Source: Immersiella caudata
Taxonomy: Eukaryota; Ascomycota; Sordariomycetes; Sordariales; Lasiosphaeriaceae
DNA length: 64,000 nucleotides
NCBI GenBank assembly: GCA_030512335.1
Contig: JAULSU010000002.1
Coordinates: 5,208,001 to 5,272,000, forward strand
Direction: 5' to 3'
Part shown: positions 46,401-55,727 of the stretch, in pieces
Position numbering within the stretch: the stretch's first letter is position 1
How the letters are laid out: each line of letters opens with the position of its first letter
Translations under genes and position numbers: made by a program
The notes under the pieces: model-generated
Told to the model about the DNA's origin: nothing
Databases searched by the model: none
The model's input: the letters and a program-made list of their open reading frames with translations, nothing else

Positions 46401-46621
46401 GTGTAGTTTAAGTCGGTCGTATCCAGCCCCAGCTCCTTGAACACGCTCTTGCGATCCTTTCTGATCTTGCTAATCATGTGGATGGACAATGGCCGTCCTG
46501 ACCCTTCGCGGATTCGATCATCGGTGTTGCGGTGGTGAAAGTTGGGACGGACAGGTGGTCGGAGGGGGATGTCGGGTTCGGACGCGCATTTTGAGAGGTT
46601 GGCGGCGAGGGACGACGACAT
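43422..46621 (-). CDS. Large kelch-repeat membrane protein
   Basis: Four exons: 46621-45904, 45846-45769, 45726-44894 and 44837-43422; introns of 57, 42 and 56 bases with GTAAGT, GTGAGT and GTGAGC donors and CTAAC or CTGAC branches; 1014 residues. The frame is open upstream only to a GTG, so ATG 46621 (ACC ATG TCG) is chosen. Residues 1-200 are a disordered cytosolic part. A membrane segment (TTIALLIAVVLPGFGYF) follows, then a kelch/galactose-oxidase-like propeller with NGTLYIYGGQ, NNLYLYGGLF, SSFNIYLYGGQN and QIIIVGGYVN blades. A second membrane segment (LIAAGVIAALAGLLSLYLGY) precedes a Ser/Gly/Pro-rich tail. Two segments place the propeller outside the cytosol, probably at the cell surface or in the secretory pathway. 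Role unknown; related fungal proteins are annotated only as kelch proteins. Confidence 0.88.
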
Positions 46622-47840
46622 GGTGAGTGTGGCGCGGCAGTGACCAGCAGCCACTGACGGGGACGGCGACGATCGTCGCGGGGGATTCAGTCCGGATGAT
46701 GGGACAGGATAGGTGTTCGCCACCCCTCGTTGCGGCTGTGTGTTGTGTGTGAATGGGTGCGAGATTGGGCAATGAGGTCACACTGCGCTGCACTGCACCA
46801 CGGGTAGAGACCTGGGAGCTACGACAGGAGCTGTCCCTGTCCTGCAGAGCGGCTTGGGAAAAATGGAAGGAAAAACAAAAATAAAAAAAAGCGTGTTGCC
46901 ACTGTCTTCACCTAGGAAGAAAGAAACCTAGAGACTTGCTGCACTCCAGACGACGCAGACGGGGATTTTAATACAAGCGCATCAGCCAACGCAAAGACAA
47001 GAGAGACTCGACTTCCAACAAGAAAACCAGCACCATCAATACTTCTGGCATTTCAGGGCTCCCTCCACCATTTTGATCCCTCCCCGGCATCCCCCCCTCC
47101 TCTGCAAGAAATAATCCCCCCGTAGATCAGGGTCAAGTCAACCCCCCCAACAAAAGTGTGGATTTCCCACACGGGGAAGCCCTGACACCATCGACATCAT
47201 CGAAACCCCCATCAAGGAACTTGACCTGCTCCCCCGTCGCTGCAACGGGAAAAGCCCAGTCTATGAAAGAAAGGAAAAATTAGCCCGCCTTGGCTTCTCA
47301 CTAAAGCAATCTCGGTCACTGGACCAAGTTTCCACGTCCTGTCTGCCGTGTTCCGGGGCGTCTTCGCTGGGCCAGCGGGGATGAGGAAGGATCTGGAGCG
47401 GCGCCGCTCGCAAAACCAAAAAAAAACTTGGCAGATGAAATACCCAATCCATGGGTGTTTGGCCCGGCCCAGGACAGAGCCCCCAAAAATCCAGGTTCAC
47501 CTTTTTGCCGGTCGTCGAGCGTTTGCCTTGGACAGTTGGTGACGGACGGGCAAATAGATGGCGCGCGATGATTGGTTTGATTGGGTGGTGATGAGGTCAT
47601 CCCGTCCATGCTAATGTCCCTTGCTCCTTCCTCCTTCTGGAGCTGGAGCTGGAGCTGCAAAGCGTGGAAGTGGAAGCGCGCCAAACGGCGCGTGGGAGGA
47701 ATTAAGGGTCTGGATTTTGGGGAGGTGGTGTAACATCTGAGACAGGTTCACGGGGGAGGGACAAGAAGGCTTGTTTTTGGGAGTGGGTTTGGTGAGTCCT
47801 TGACTTCAAAGCTTCACTCGATCTTGGCCTTTCGAATAGG

Positions 47841-47855
47841 TAGGGTTAGGGTTAG
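47841..47855 (+). repeat. Interstitial telomere-like repeat, TTAGGG orientation
   Basis: TAGGGTTAGGGTTAG, two and a half copies of the TTAGGG unit used by filamentous fungal telomeres. Confidence 0.7.
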
Positions 47856-48151
47856 ATGCACTTGCAGCAGCATCTTGACACTGCAATTTTCTCCCTCGCA
47901 AAGCCGATGCATGTCAGGGTCGGTCCACTCGATAAATGACAAACCAGCAAAAAACACACAGCACCAAGGATTCGCTGGCCGTCACCGACCCAACTACTAG
48001 TTTGGTCCTCACTAGGTTATCTGGGGGAGAGCGGACGGGATCCCGAGTTCTTCAGTGGGTGTAGCCGTATGTGTCAGACGAGTCCCATTTTCGATGCTAC
48101 CTCCCTAGGTGCAGAGCTGACCTCGTCTAGATTAGGTCGAGTCAGTCTGTT

Positions 48152-48930
48152 CACTGCATTTTTAGCCCTGGCAGAGAAGAGAGAGAAATACCTATGGAGT
48201 ACCCTAACCCTCGTAACCTTGAAGCATGATCAGTTCATACCTCTTATAGATGGCTCTCACAGATGGCTCTCACAGATGGTGAACCTGAGACGGGCAAGGT
48301 GCGACAACATGGGCGCACAGCATTCTGCCCGCAGCAAGTGTCGCAAATCGGGATCACTGCAATTCTGGCCCTCGCGGAGGAGACGAGAAGCACACAGCAC
48401 CCCCCCTTCCCTGACCCTGAGGAGCTTAGTCGGGCGACATTGTTTAAACAGATAAGATATGAAGTTTGCTTGCCGTGTCAAAAATAAGATCTTAGTTTCA
48501 CTGCAGTTTAGCCTTCTCGGCAGAGGGACAGCAGCCCAAACCTGAAGAGGATGCTGTCAGGTCCAACGTGTCATGGCTGCACCGCAATTTCAGCCCTCTC
48601 AGAGGAGCGGGAAGCACACAACGCCCTAACCCTCAATAACATGGTAACACTGGTCGAGGTTTGTTTTCGTGTCTTTTGTGTCAATAGGATCCCATAAGAG
48701 ATGGGCAACGGTGGAAAACACCAACACCACGACGGAGGAGGCCGATATCACGGCTTCTCACTGCATTTTTAGCCCCTCCGCCCCCCCTAAGGAGATAGGA
48801 TACAGCCCAGTCCTGAAGAGCATGTCGACCAACCAGGGCGCGCTCACTGGATTCACATGCGAGCAGCACAGCAATTCCAGCCCTGGCAAAGAGAAGAAAG
48901 CAAAATACCCTAACCCTGTGGGTCTGAGCC
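48152..48930 (+). repeat. Degenerate repeat cluster with embedded CCCTAACCCT
   Basis: Six diverged copies of a 50-70 base motif begin at 48152, 48355, 48499, 48580, 48759 and 48867. The shared pattern is CACTGCAATTTTAGCCCT, then a purine-rich stretch like GCAGAGGAGAGAAGCACA; three copies end in CCCTAACCCT (48202, 48624 and 48908). Copies at 48499 and 48759 also share a CAGCCCA..CCTGAAGAG segment, so pairs of copies may form a larger unit. Confidence 0.65.
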
Positions 48931-49190
48931 CCTGCAAGTTGTCGGAGATGGTCGCTATTTGCGGCTTCACCTGAGCATCGTCGTGGCTGAGCTTGAGCTT
49001 GACCTTTAGCTCTCCGCATGACTCACCAGCAGCTTCATACCCAAGTTTCTCATTAAAGCTCAGCTTGCTGGAAGCAATTGGTGTATAGAATAGACAACAT
49101 TTCTGCATCAGCATTGTGAACAATCCAATTCCTCAGCTCAATTTGACAGCTCCGGTCCTTGCGTACCCTTAGCCAACCCCCAACACAACA

Positions 49191-49838
49191 ATGACCTCTC
49201 CAGCCCCCACCCCCACCCTCCCCCCCAAACCCAAAACCCCCTACCGCCAAATCCGCGCCCTCTACACCCCAACCACCATAACCGTCTACCAAGCCTACAA
49301 AACCTCCATCGCCACCGCCGCCGTAGCCCAACAAAAACTCAATGCCTCCCCCAACTTCCGCACAACCCGCATGACCTGGATCAAGCCCTCCTGGGCCTGG
49401 ATGCTCTACCGCTCCGGATACTCCTACAAAGACCCCGGACAGGAGCGCATATTGGCGTTGACGATGAAGCACGAAGACTTCCTGGAGATGCTCAAGAGGG
49501 GGTGTGTCACCGAGGAACTTGAAGCGGGAGGGAAGTTACCCGAGGTGAGGATCCAGTGGGATCCGGAGAGGAATGTGAGGTTGGGGAAGTTGGAGTATAG
49601 GAGCATACAGATTGGGATTCCGGGGGGGCTGAGTGAGCGGTGGGTGGAGGAGATGATTGTGGGAATTGAGGATGTTACGGATAAAGCAAGGAAGCTGAAG
49701 AGGGTGTTGGAGGAGCGGCCGGGGGCGACGGATGAAGAGCTGGTGGAGTTGGGATTGGTTCCGGTGGAGAGGGAGTTTGAGTTGAACGAGGAGTTGAGGA
49801 GGGGGTTGAGGATGGAGGCGCCGAAGGGGAGTGAGTAG
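49191..49838 (+). CDS. DUF4291-family protein
   Basis: A single exon of 215 residues, the usual size for the family. Recognised motifs in order: YRQIRALY (about 18-25), ITVYQAY (30-36), TRMTWIKPSWAWMLYRSGY (59-77), a PGQERILAL segment, VRIQWDPER and YRSIQIGIPGG. The C-terminus is a charged helix (KARKLKRVLEERPGATDEEL). DUF4291 proteins occur in bacteria and fungi and their biochemical function is not established. No signal peptide or membrane segment, so probably cytosolic. The 5' third uses almost only C-rich codons and the rest G/A-rich codons, an abrupt change near 49440. Start at ATG 49191 (ACA ATG ACC). Confidence 0.92.
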   Translation: MTSPAPTPTLPPKPKTPYRQIRALYTPTTITVYQAYKTSIATAAVAQQKLNASPNFRTTRMTWIKPSWAWMLYRSGYSYKDPGQERILALTMKHEDFLEMLKRGCVTEELEAGGKLPEVRIQWDPERNVRLGKLEYRSIQIGIPGGLSERWVEEMIVGIEDVTDKARKLKRVLEERPGATDEELVELGLVPVEREFELNEELRRGLRMEAPKGSE

Positions 49839-49959
49839 GCAAGTGCAATAAAACTTTATACCCAACTGAACGTCAAAACAAGTGTATACCTCAGAGTCCG
49901 AACAGTAGTTGGAACAAAGATCAAAGCCCAAGATATCGCACTTTCCATCACTCGCCCCA

Positions 49960-50546
49960 TCAAGCCTTGTTCTCATCCCCGACAGCGACAAGCTTGCCAA
50001 CAACGAGGTACTTCTCACTGAACCGATCCTCCCACCCCTGAAGAGCCTCCAGCTCGTCCCTCGTGAGATCCGTCAGCGTATCCAACGGACCGTCCAAATC
50101 CTTGGTCAACATCTCCTCATCGAAGCTACCCTTGGCCAGACCGCGCGAGGCATCCCGACCCGCAAAGTTCGCATACGGACCGCCGGGACCGTAGAAGTTG
50201 CGGCCCCGGGAGACGTCGAAGACACGCCCGCGCACAGCGAGGTAGACGGGGGCGCCGTTCTCGCCGCTGAACGGGAGGAGGGTTCGAGGGGTAAAGGTTT
50301 TGAAGACGACGGCGGGTTCTTCCTTTGGCAAAGCGATGGGTGCTTTGGGCTTGATGAAGGTGTAGACGGTGTAGAGGAGGGCGCCGATGAGGAGGACGTT
50401 GAGCGGGGTGAAGAGCGAGCTGGAGAGGTAAGTCAGTGTCAAGGTCTGCAGGGGTACCAGATTGGATGGAAAGTCAAGAGAACGCACTCGTTGGCCGCCG
50501 CGGGCTTGGATGCCTCTTGGGCTACCCTCTTCTCGACGTAGTCCAT
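49960..50546 (-). CDS. dap1: DAP1/PGRMC1-type membrane cytochrome b5-like haem protein
   Basis: Two exons: 50546-50488 and 50419-49960, with a 68-base phase-2 intron (GTGCGT...CAG); 172 residues. The short N-terminus MDYVEKRVAQEASK is followed by one membrane anchor (LFTPLNVLLIGALLYTVYTF) and a cytochrome b5-like steroid/haem-binding domain from about residue 65: FTPRTLLPFSGENGAPVYLA, GRVFDVSRGRNFYGPGGPYA, NFAGRDASRGLAKGSFDEEM. Tyr residues rather than paired His would hold haem, as in PGRMC1. DAP1 proteins support cytochrome P450 CYP51 and sterol synthesis and DNA-alkylation resistance in yeasts. The gene is tail-to-tail with the DUF4291 gene, 121 bases apart. Confidence 0.92.
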
Positions 50547-51152
50547 TGCGAATGCGATGCTGTGTCTGCACGGGCGCTCCGGTGGATGGTGGGGTAAGGC
50601 TGGGAAAGCTAGTTGCCTGGATGGATGTCGAATTTAGCTCGACGGGTGGCCCGGGCTAGAACAATCTTTAATCACGGCGTTGGCGCTGTAGACACGTTTG
50701 CCTCAACGGTGCGCGTTTCAATAAAGACACGGGTCAGTGGCCGTGCAACGGGTAGGTATCGGGGGGGGGGGGTTGGAGCAACGATGACGCTGGTCGGTCC
50801 GAGGAGGCGGGACGAGTCGGGGATCCAAAAGGTGTGGAGACTGGGCTGCCCGCCGAATTGCGCCATGAGCACAGGCCACATTGCCCCTCAGTTCCAGCCA
50901 GGCTGGCTTGTTTCCAGGGTCCGTCCTGTCTCCCAAGAGATCTCGGCTTCCCCGCACCACTTCAGGGGTCCAGCGGATCAAGGGTCGACATCAGCTCACC
51001 AGCTCACGCAATGCCGCTCTCCAGCAGAACTACCAACAAGGCCGCAATTCTCTTGCGTAAAAAAGCTCTAGCAAGTCACAGATTCAATCTACCAGGACAG
51101 TCGCGGCGACCGCGCTTGCGTGATAGCTTCTCTGGCCAAGGCAGCGGGAATT

Positions 51153-51561
51153 CCCCTCTGGGAAACCCATCCCCCTCATCCTCATCCCATCGCTTTATCA
51201 TGTCTCACATCTCACCACACTGTCGTCCTCTCCTCTGACAAGCCACCCAACCCACCAACCAGCTGGACCTCTTCTCCGCACACCCACCCAACACCGGGAT
51301 GCAGTGCCCTCGCCTGCAGAGCTTCGCCTCACTCCAAGAGCTGCAGGCGCGCCAAGGATCCCTAGTGGGCTCCCATCTCGATTGGCCCACGCACTCACAA
51401 GATCGCACACATGTCTCAGCGCTCTTTGTGCCATGGGCCAGTCCAGCTGAAGCCCACGCGGTAGAGCAACTGGCAACTCCACCTTTTCCGTTCCATATAT
51501 CCCGCATCTACCAAGGTAACCTGCCTTGCGGTACCTATATATGCCTGGCATCTCGGCCCCT
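51153..51561 (+). promoter_or_regulatory. Three CCCCT (STRE-like) elements upstream of the 147-residue gene
   Basis: CCCCT at 51153-51157, 51172-51176 and 51557-51561. Stress-response elements of this form bind Msn2/4-like factors; a 5-base motif is frequent by chance, so this is suggestive only. Confidence 0.25.
51536..51543 (+). promoter_or_regulatory. TATA box of the 147-residue gene
   Basis: TATATATG 131 bases before ATG 51674, followed by a CT/CA-rich leader. Confidence 0.5.
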
Positions 51562-51673
51562 GAGCGCTGCGTTCAAGCGAACCACATCTCTCTGCATCCC
51601 TACCATCTCCACTCCCTGACCAAACACCCTTTACCAAAATAGCTCTTCCCTCACACCACCCGTCAAACACAAC

Positions 51674-52250
51674 ATGGATCTCCTCAACAAGTTCGCATCC
51701 CAGGCCGCCGGCTCCTCCAACCAGCAACAGCAGCCGCAGCAATCACAGGGCGGCTCTGGCGACCTCCTCGGCAAGCTCTCCAGCTTCGCCGGCAACAACG
51801 CACAGCAGCAACAACCCCAGCAACAATCCCAGTCCTCTGCCGGTGTAGGCGGTCTCCTTGACAAGCTCCACGGCGCCGTTGGTGGCGGCCCTGAGAGCGA
51901 GAAGAAGGAAGATGCTCTCGACAAAGGTGGGTACCCCTCCCCGCCCTCATCCCCTCCATCTTCCCCTTCCAAGTGTGAGGCTTGGTGGGTCAAGACATAG
52001 TTCGGCCGAGACAGACCTAGGAAAGAAGGGGAGCAATGGCTAAAGTGATGATGGGACAGGCATCGATTGGGTCCAGGAGAACGTCCTCAAGCAGGGCGCC
52101 CAGCACAACGAGAGCGCCGCCGAGCAGGCCAAGGACAATATGATCGCCGACGCTATTCGAGATCAGTACAAGAAGCAGACGGGGAATGACTTCCCCATCA
52201 AGGAGGAGGAGAAGAAGACAGGGGGATTCGGATCTGCTTTTGGCTTGTAA
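51674..52250 (+). CDS. Small Gln/Gly-rich stress-type protein
   Basis: Two exons: 51674-51926 and 52060-52250, with a 133-base phase-1 intron (GTGGGT...CAG); 147 residues. The protein starts MDLLNKFASQAAGSSN, has two poly-Gln stretches between repeated leucine-glycine segments (GDLLGKLSSFAGNN and GGLLDKLHGAVGGG), and a charged helical C-terminus (IDWVQENVLKQGAQHNES, ending FGSAFGL). Similar short ascomycete proteins are annotated as DNA-damage-responsive or stress-induced, by expression rather than mechanism; I am not certain of the homology. TATA box and CCCCT elements upstream fit an inducible gene. No signal peptide or membrane segment. Confidence 0.82.
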
Positions 52251-52510
52251 GCGAGGAGTTATAGCGGGAGGGTGTGACTTTGTGATATTTGATACCGATT
52301 TGACAGGACCAATTAACGACGAATGTTGTATTTCTAATGCGCTTCCCTGATGGAGAGATCCTCGACATGCGGTGTTTTTTTTCAGTACATGACAACTCTT
52401 CCTCGGCCACAACTGAGTCTCTTCTAAGACCTAATGTACTGAACTCTCTCTATCTTGCAACTTCGGATATTTCAAGGCGAGCAGTCCCTATATACTTCCC
52501 CAGTGCCCCA

Positions 52511-53425
52511 TCAAAAATACTCACAAGCAAGTATCCCATACCTAACGTCAGAAGGCAGACGCAACCCCTTCTCGTTCGGGTTCAGCCGTAACCTATCCTT
52601 GACCTCATCCTCCACCCAAGAACGATACTTGGCCAGCTCATTAACAAACCGCCAACATTCCCTATCCGCAAAATTCCCCTCACACCGCCACGGCTTCCCA
52701 ACCGCTCCCACATCTTCCACACAAACCCCCACAAACCGACACCCCACCCCCGTAAACACCCACCTGTTCCCCTCCTCCAGCGGGACCTCATTATCCCTCT
52801 TCAACGAATAATCCACAAACCAAAGCCTCTTCAGCGCTTTCACATCCGTCCGCAAGGTCATGGTGTTCGCGATCTGCACCCACGGCTGGAGTTCGGGCTT
52901 GGCAGGACGCCGTGCGGGGAGCGTCCATGCCGGATCGAATACTAATGCGCCGTTGTAGATGCCGTAGTCGCCCCATCTGTGGATGAATGAGAACCATAGG
53001 GTCTTTTTCCGCTGTGTGTTCGGCATCTGGAAGATGAAGAGGTCTTGGGAGGGGAGGACGGTGAGGAGTTGTGGTGAAGGGGATATATCTGGGTCCGGGG
53101 AGATCTCGGGATTAGGGGAGGGAAAGTTGTATGTTGCGAAGGGTTTGTTGCGGAATGCGCGGATGAGACGGGCGCGGGATTCGAAGCAGGCGGTCCAGAG
53201 GGCGTGGTCGAGGAGGTAGGTGGAAGGGTTGGAGGTGGTGGGATCGGGGAGGGTGAGGGTGCGGCCGGGGATTTGTTTTCTCTGGTTGGCGGGGTGGCGC
53301 CAGGTGGACATGTCGGCGGTAAAGAGGTTGACGCCGGGAGTGGGAGGGTGGATGGCCAAGTCCCAGGTCGTGATGCGGAGCTCGGCAGGGAGACGGTGGA
53401 AGAGGTGGAAGATAGGGGTGTCCAT
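52511..53425 (-). CDS. 2EXR-domain protein
   Basis: A single exon of 304 residues from ATG 53425. The start FHLFHRLPAELRITTWDLAI is the 2EXR signature, a short N-terminal domain widespread and expanded in ascomycetes. The middle part, with FESRARLIRAF, KTLWFSFIHRWGDYG and YNGALVFDPAW, follows the pattern of such proteins; the C-terminus includes a charged helix (ELAKYRSWVEDEVKDRL). Function of the family is unknown. As in the DUF4291 gene, codons switch from C-rich in the 5' half to G-rich in the 3' half. Confidence 0.85.
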   Translation of the reverse strand: MDTPIFHLFHRLPAELRITTWDLAIHPPTPGVNLFTADMSTWRHPANQRKQIPGRTLTLPDPTTSNPSTYLLDHALWTACFESRARLIRAFRNKPFATYNFPSPNPEISPDPDISPSPQLLTVLPSQDLFIFQMPNTQRKKTLWFSFIHRWGDYGIYNGALVFDPAWTLPARRPAKPELQPWVQIANTMTLRTDVKALKRLWFVDYSLKRDNEVPLEEGNRWVFTGVGCRFVGVCVEDVGAVGKPWRCEGNFADRECWRFVNELAKYRSWVEDEVKDRLRLNPNEKGLRLPSDVRYGILACEYF

Positions 53426-54854
53426 GGCGTCAGGTTGTGTGTTTGGCGCTGGCGGGTTCTTGAGGAGTGCGAAGTTGATAATGAAGAGATGAGTTGTTGA
53501 AGATTCGAGAGTCCGGGAATCAAAGAGTTCTTGAATAATTCATCTTTTAGAGAGAAAAAAAGGATTAAAAGTTAAAACTAGAAAAGAGTTCAGAGATGTG
53601 ACATTCAGGAGATTTCCACTTTTTAGACTCCCTTATTGGAGTAACTGACTGTAGAATCCGAGGTTATAAACCCGCGAGACTTGGTCGAAGCCCCTATTTT
53701 TGTCGTGATATTAGGCATGTCTAGTGTTGTCACCTTCAAGCTGAGCATAAGACAGGCAGGGAAAGACGTTGCAGCCAACTTGTCATGTTGGTCCTTGGTA
53801 TATACGACATTAACTGCTCGACAAGTGAGCATCACATCCACGAGGAATCGAGGACGAGAGAAAAAGGAGAGCCCCAAGCTCAGATTAAAGTGCTCCTTTA
53901 CGAGAGGTGAGAAACTTGAAGCTTGCGGCAACCCCTGAAGTTTGTTACTATCCGTGATCGACTTCTCGAACAATCCAAAATCCAGATTTGAAGTGGAGCT
54001 TGCAATACTAATCAGCAAAACTGTACCCCATTTGTCGCGGATATCACGGATGGCTTCAAGTCTGACTTAAACTTAAAGCCCTTCCTGTCCGTCTTCGCCA
54101 GACTCAAGAGTCTACCAACGGCAGACATCAAGTGCAGCTTCAGTAACCGGAAGCTAATTTTACACGTTCCTAAATTCTGCTTTATGAAATACGTTGCAAA
54201 GTAAAAAGCCACAACCACAAATGACGTCTTACATCTATTTACCCAATATCCCAACGAACTCCTTTGATGAAGTCCTTGGCGCCGAGGACGCCTCATGTAT
54301 CGGCACATATTGTATTGATATTTGCTTCTTGGAAGTCATACACCCCGCATCAAGCCAAGGAAACACAAGACCGGGTTGCATAAATGATCAAAGCCGACCT
54401 ACCTCCCACCAAAAACTACGTGGCATCGAAGATCGAATTTATACATTTCCCCTCACTTGTTGACGACCTAGTGTCATCACCTACCCAGTCACTGATTCAT
54501 TCTCATCACTCACTTTAGACTCACTCAAATTGTTACAAATTGGTAGACAAAACCGATTGAATTGTAATTGCCATCCTGCGGCCTGCAGACTATCAAATCC
54601 CAAGACCATACAAGACTCGTCACCAAAAAACCAATTTTCTGCTTTCCTATATCACACACCTCCATGATAGTCGTAACATGAATAAGTACTCAAAGGAAAA
54701 TACAACCGAGGAGCGGCTGAGCGTCCAGCAAAACAACACCCATGATCGAGTTTCCATCGTCAACTCAATTATCGTCCTAGGTGAGTTCCGCTGTTGCGCT
54801 TGACGTCCGCTCGACGGTGCATATCATCCATGACTTTCACATCATGTTGATGAT
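53426..54854. other. AT-rich intergenic region with possible decayed coding sequence
   Basis: Clearly richer in A and T than its neighbours. Two minus-strand frames, 54308-54012 and 54018-53623, lie end to end in different frames; they may be remnants of one gene but show no domain I know. Confidence 0.4.
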
Positions 54855-55727
54855 TTACTCCTCCTTCTTGGCAGCGGAGGGCTTGGGGCGTGCTGCCGTG
54901 GGGCGGGCAGCAGACGGGCGAGCCGCAGTCGGGCGCGCAGCCGAGGGGCGGGCGACTGAGGGACGGGCAGCCGAGGGGCGGCCGAGGCTGGGGCGAGCAG
55001 CAGAAGGGCGGGCAGCGCTGGGGCGAGCAACGGAGGGGCGGGCCGCGGTCGGGCGGGCAGCGGTCGGGCGGGCAGCGGTGGGGCGAGCGGCGGTCGGGCG
55101 AGCGGCCGAAGGGCGGGCAGCGCTGGGGCGAGCAGCAGAGGGGCGAGCAGCAGAGGGGCGAGCAGCGGAGGGACGAGCAGCGCTAGGGCGAGCGGCAGAA
55201 GGGCGAGCGGCCGAAGGCTTGGGCTTAGCAACCGACGGCTTAGCGGCGGACGGCTTGGGCTTCGCGGCCGAGGGACGGGCAGCGCTGGGACGAGCAGCAG
55301 TGGGGCGGGCCGCGGTCGGACGGGCAGCAGTGGGACGAGCGGCGGTCGGGCGAGCACCCGAGGGACGGGCAGCAGTGGGGCGGCGAGCGCCGGTAGGGCG
55401 AGCGAGCGAGGGCTTGGCAGCCGACGGCTTAGCAGCGGAGGGCTTGGGCTTCGCGGCCGAGGGCTTGGGCTTCGCGGCTGTGGGCTTGGGCTTGGCTACG
55501 GAGGGCTTAGCGGCCGTGGGCTTCGGGGCAACCACAGTCGGGCGAGCAGCAGTCGGGCGAGCGACGCTGGGGCGGGCCTTCTTAGTCTTGGCCACAGCGG
55601 TGGGCTTGGCCTTGGGAGCCTCGGGGAGACCAGCGATGGCGACACCATCAACCTGAGGGGCCGGGGCACCAAGAGCCGGCTGCAGAGCAGCGACGGCGGC
55701 GAGGACGGTGAAGAGAAGACGAGTCAT
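54855..55727 (-). CDS. Secreted protein made of AARP(S/T) pentapeptide repeats
   Basis: A single exon of 290 residues from ATG 55727. MTRLLFTVLAAVAALQPALG is a signal peptide, probably cleaved before APAPQVDG. After a short Lys-rich part (PKAKPTAVAKTKKARPS) almost the whole mature protein consists of pentapeptides of the form AA(R/K)P(S/T), with a few KPKPSAAK variants in the middle and the end AARPKPSAAKKEE. Composition is Ala, Arg/Lys, Pro, Ser/Thr only, so the protein is extremely basic and disordered. No Cys and no known domain. It could be a cell-wall or secreted cationic protein, a DNA/RNA-binding or antimicrobial-like protein, or an effector; none is proved. The repeat makes the opposite strand open too, but only this strand has a signal peptide, TATA box and stop in place. 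Confidence 0.75.
   Translation of the reverse strand: MTRLLFTVLAAVAALQPALGAPAPQVDGVAIAGLPEAPKAKPTAVAKTKKARPSVARPTAARPTVVAPKPTAAKPSVAKPKPTAAKPKPSAAKPKPSAAKPSAAKPSLARPTGARRPTAARPSGARPTAARPTAARPTAARPTAARPSAARPSAAKPKPSAAKPSVAKPKPSAARPSAARPSAARPSAARPSAARPSAARPSAARPSAARPTAARPTAARPTAARPTAARPSVARPSAARPSAARPSLGRPSAARPSVARPSAARPTAARPSAARPTAARPKPSAAKKEE
54887..55587 (-). repeat. 15-base coding repeat array (AARPS units)
   Basis: Tandem 15-base units resembling CTCGCCGCTCGCCCC in reverse orientation, on the order of forty copies with many third-position differences. Not a recent perfect array. Confidence 0.85.

Larger units (their letters stand above)
46622..49190. other. Divergent intergenic region with telomere-like and degenerate repeats
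   Basis: About 2.6 kb with no credible gene. Bases 46870-47760 are ordinary promoter-like sequence; 47840-48930 hold the repeats listed separately. Confidence 0.55.
50547..51673. other. Divergent intergenic region between DAP1 and the small stress-type gene
   Basis: Promoters of both genes. Contains a run of 12 G at 50761-50772 and CCCCT elements listed below. No gene seen. Confidence 0.5.

Noticed and set aside
54781..55656. Plus-strand frame of 291 codons with GRAAEGRA repeats
   Set aside because: It is the antisense image of the AARPS repeat; periodic 15-base units keep both strands open. No signal peptide or promoter on this strand.
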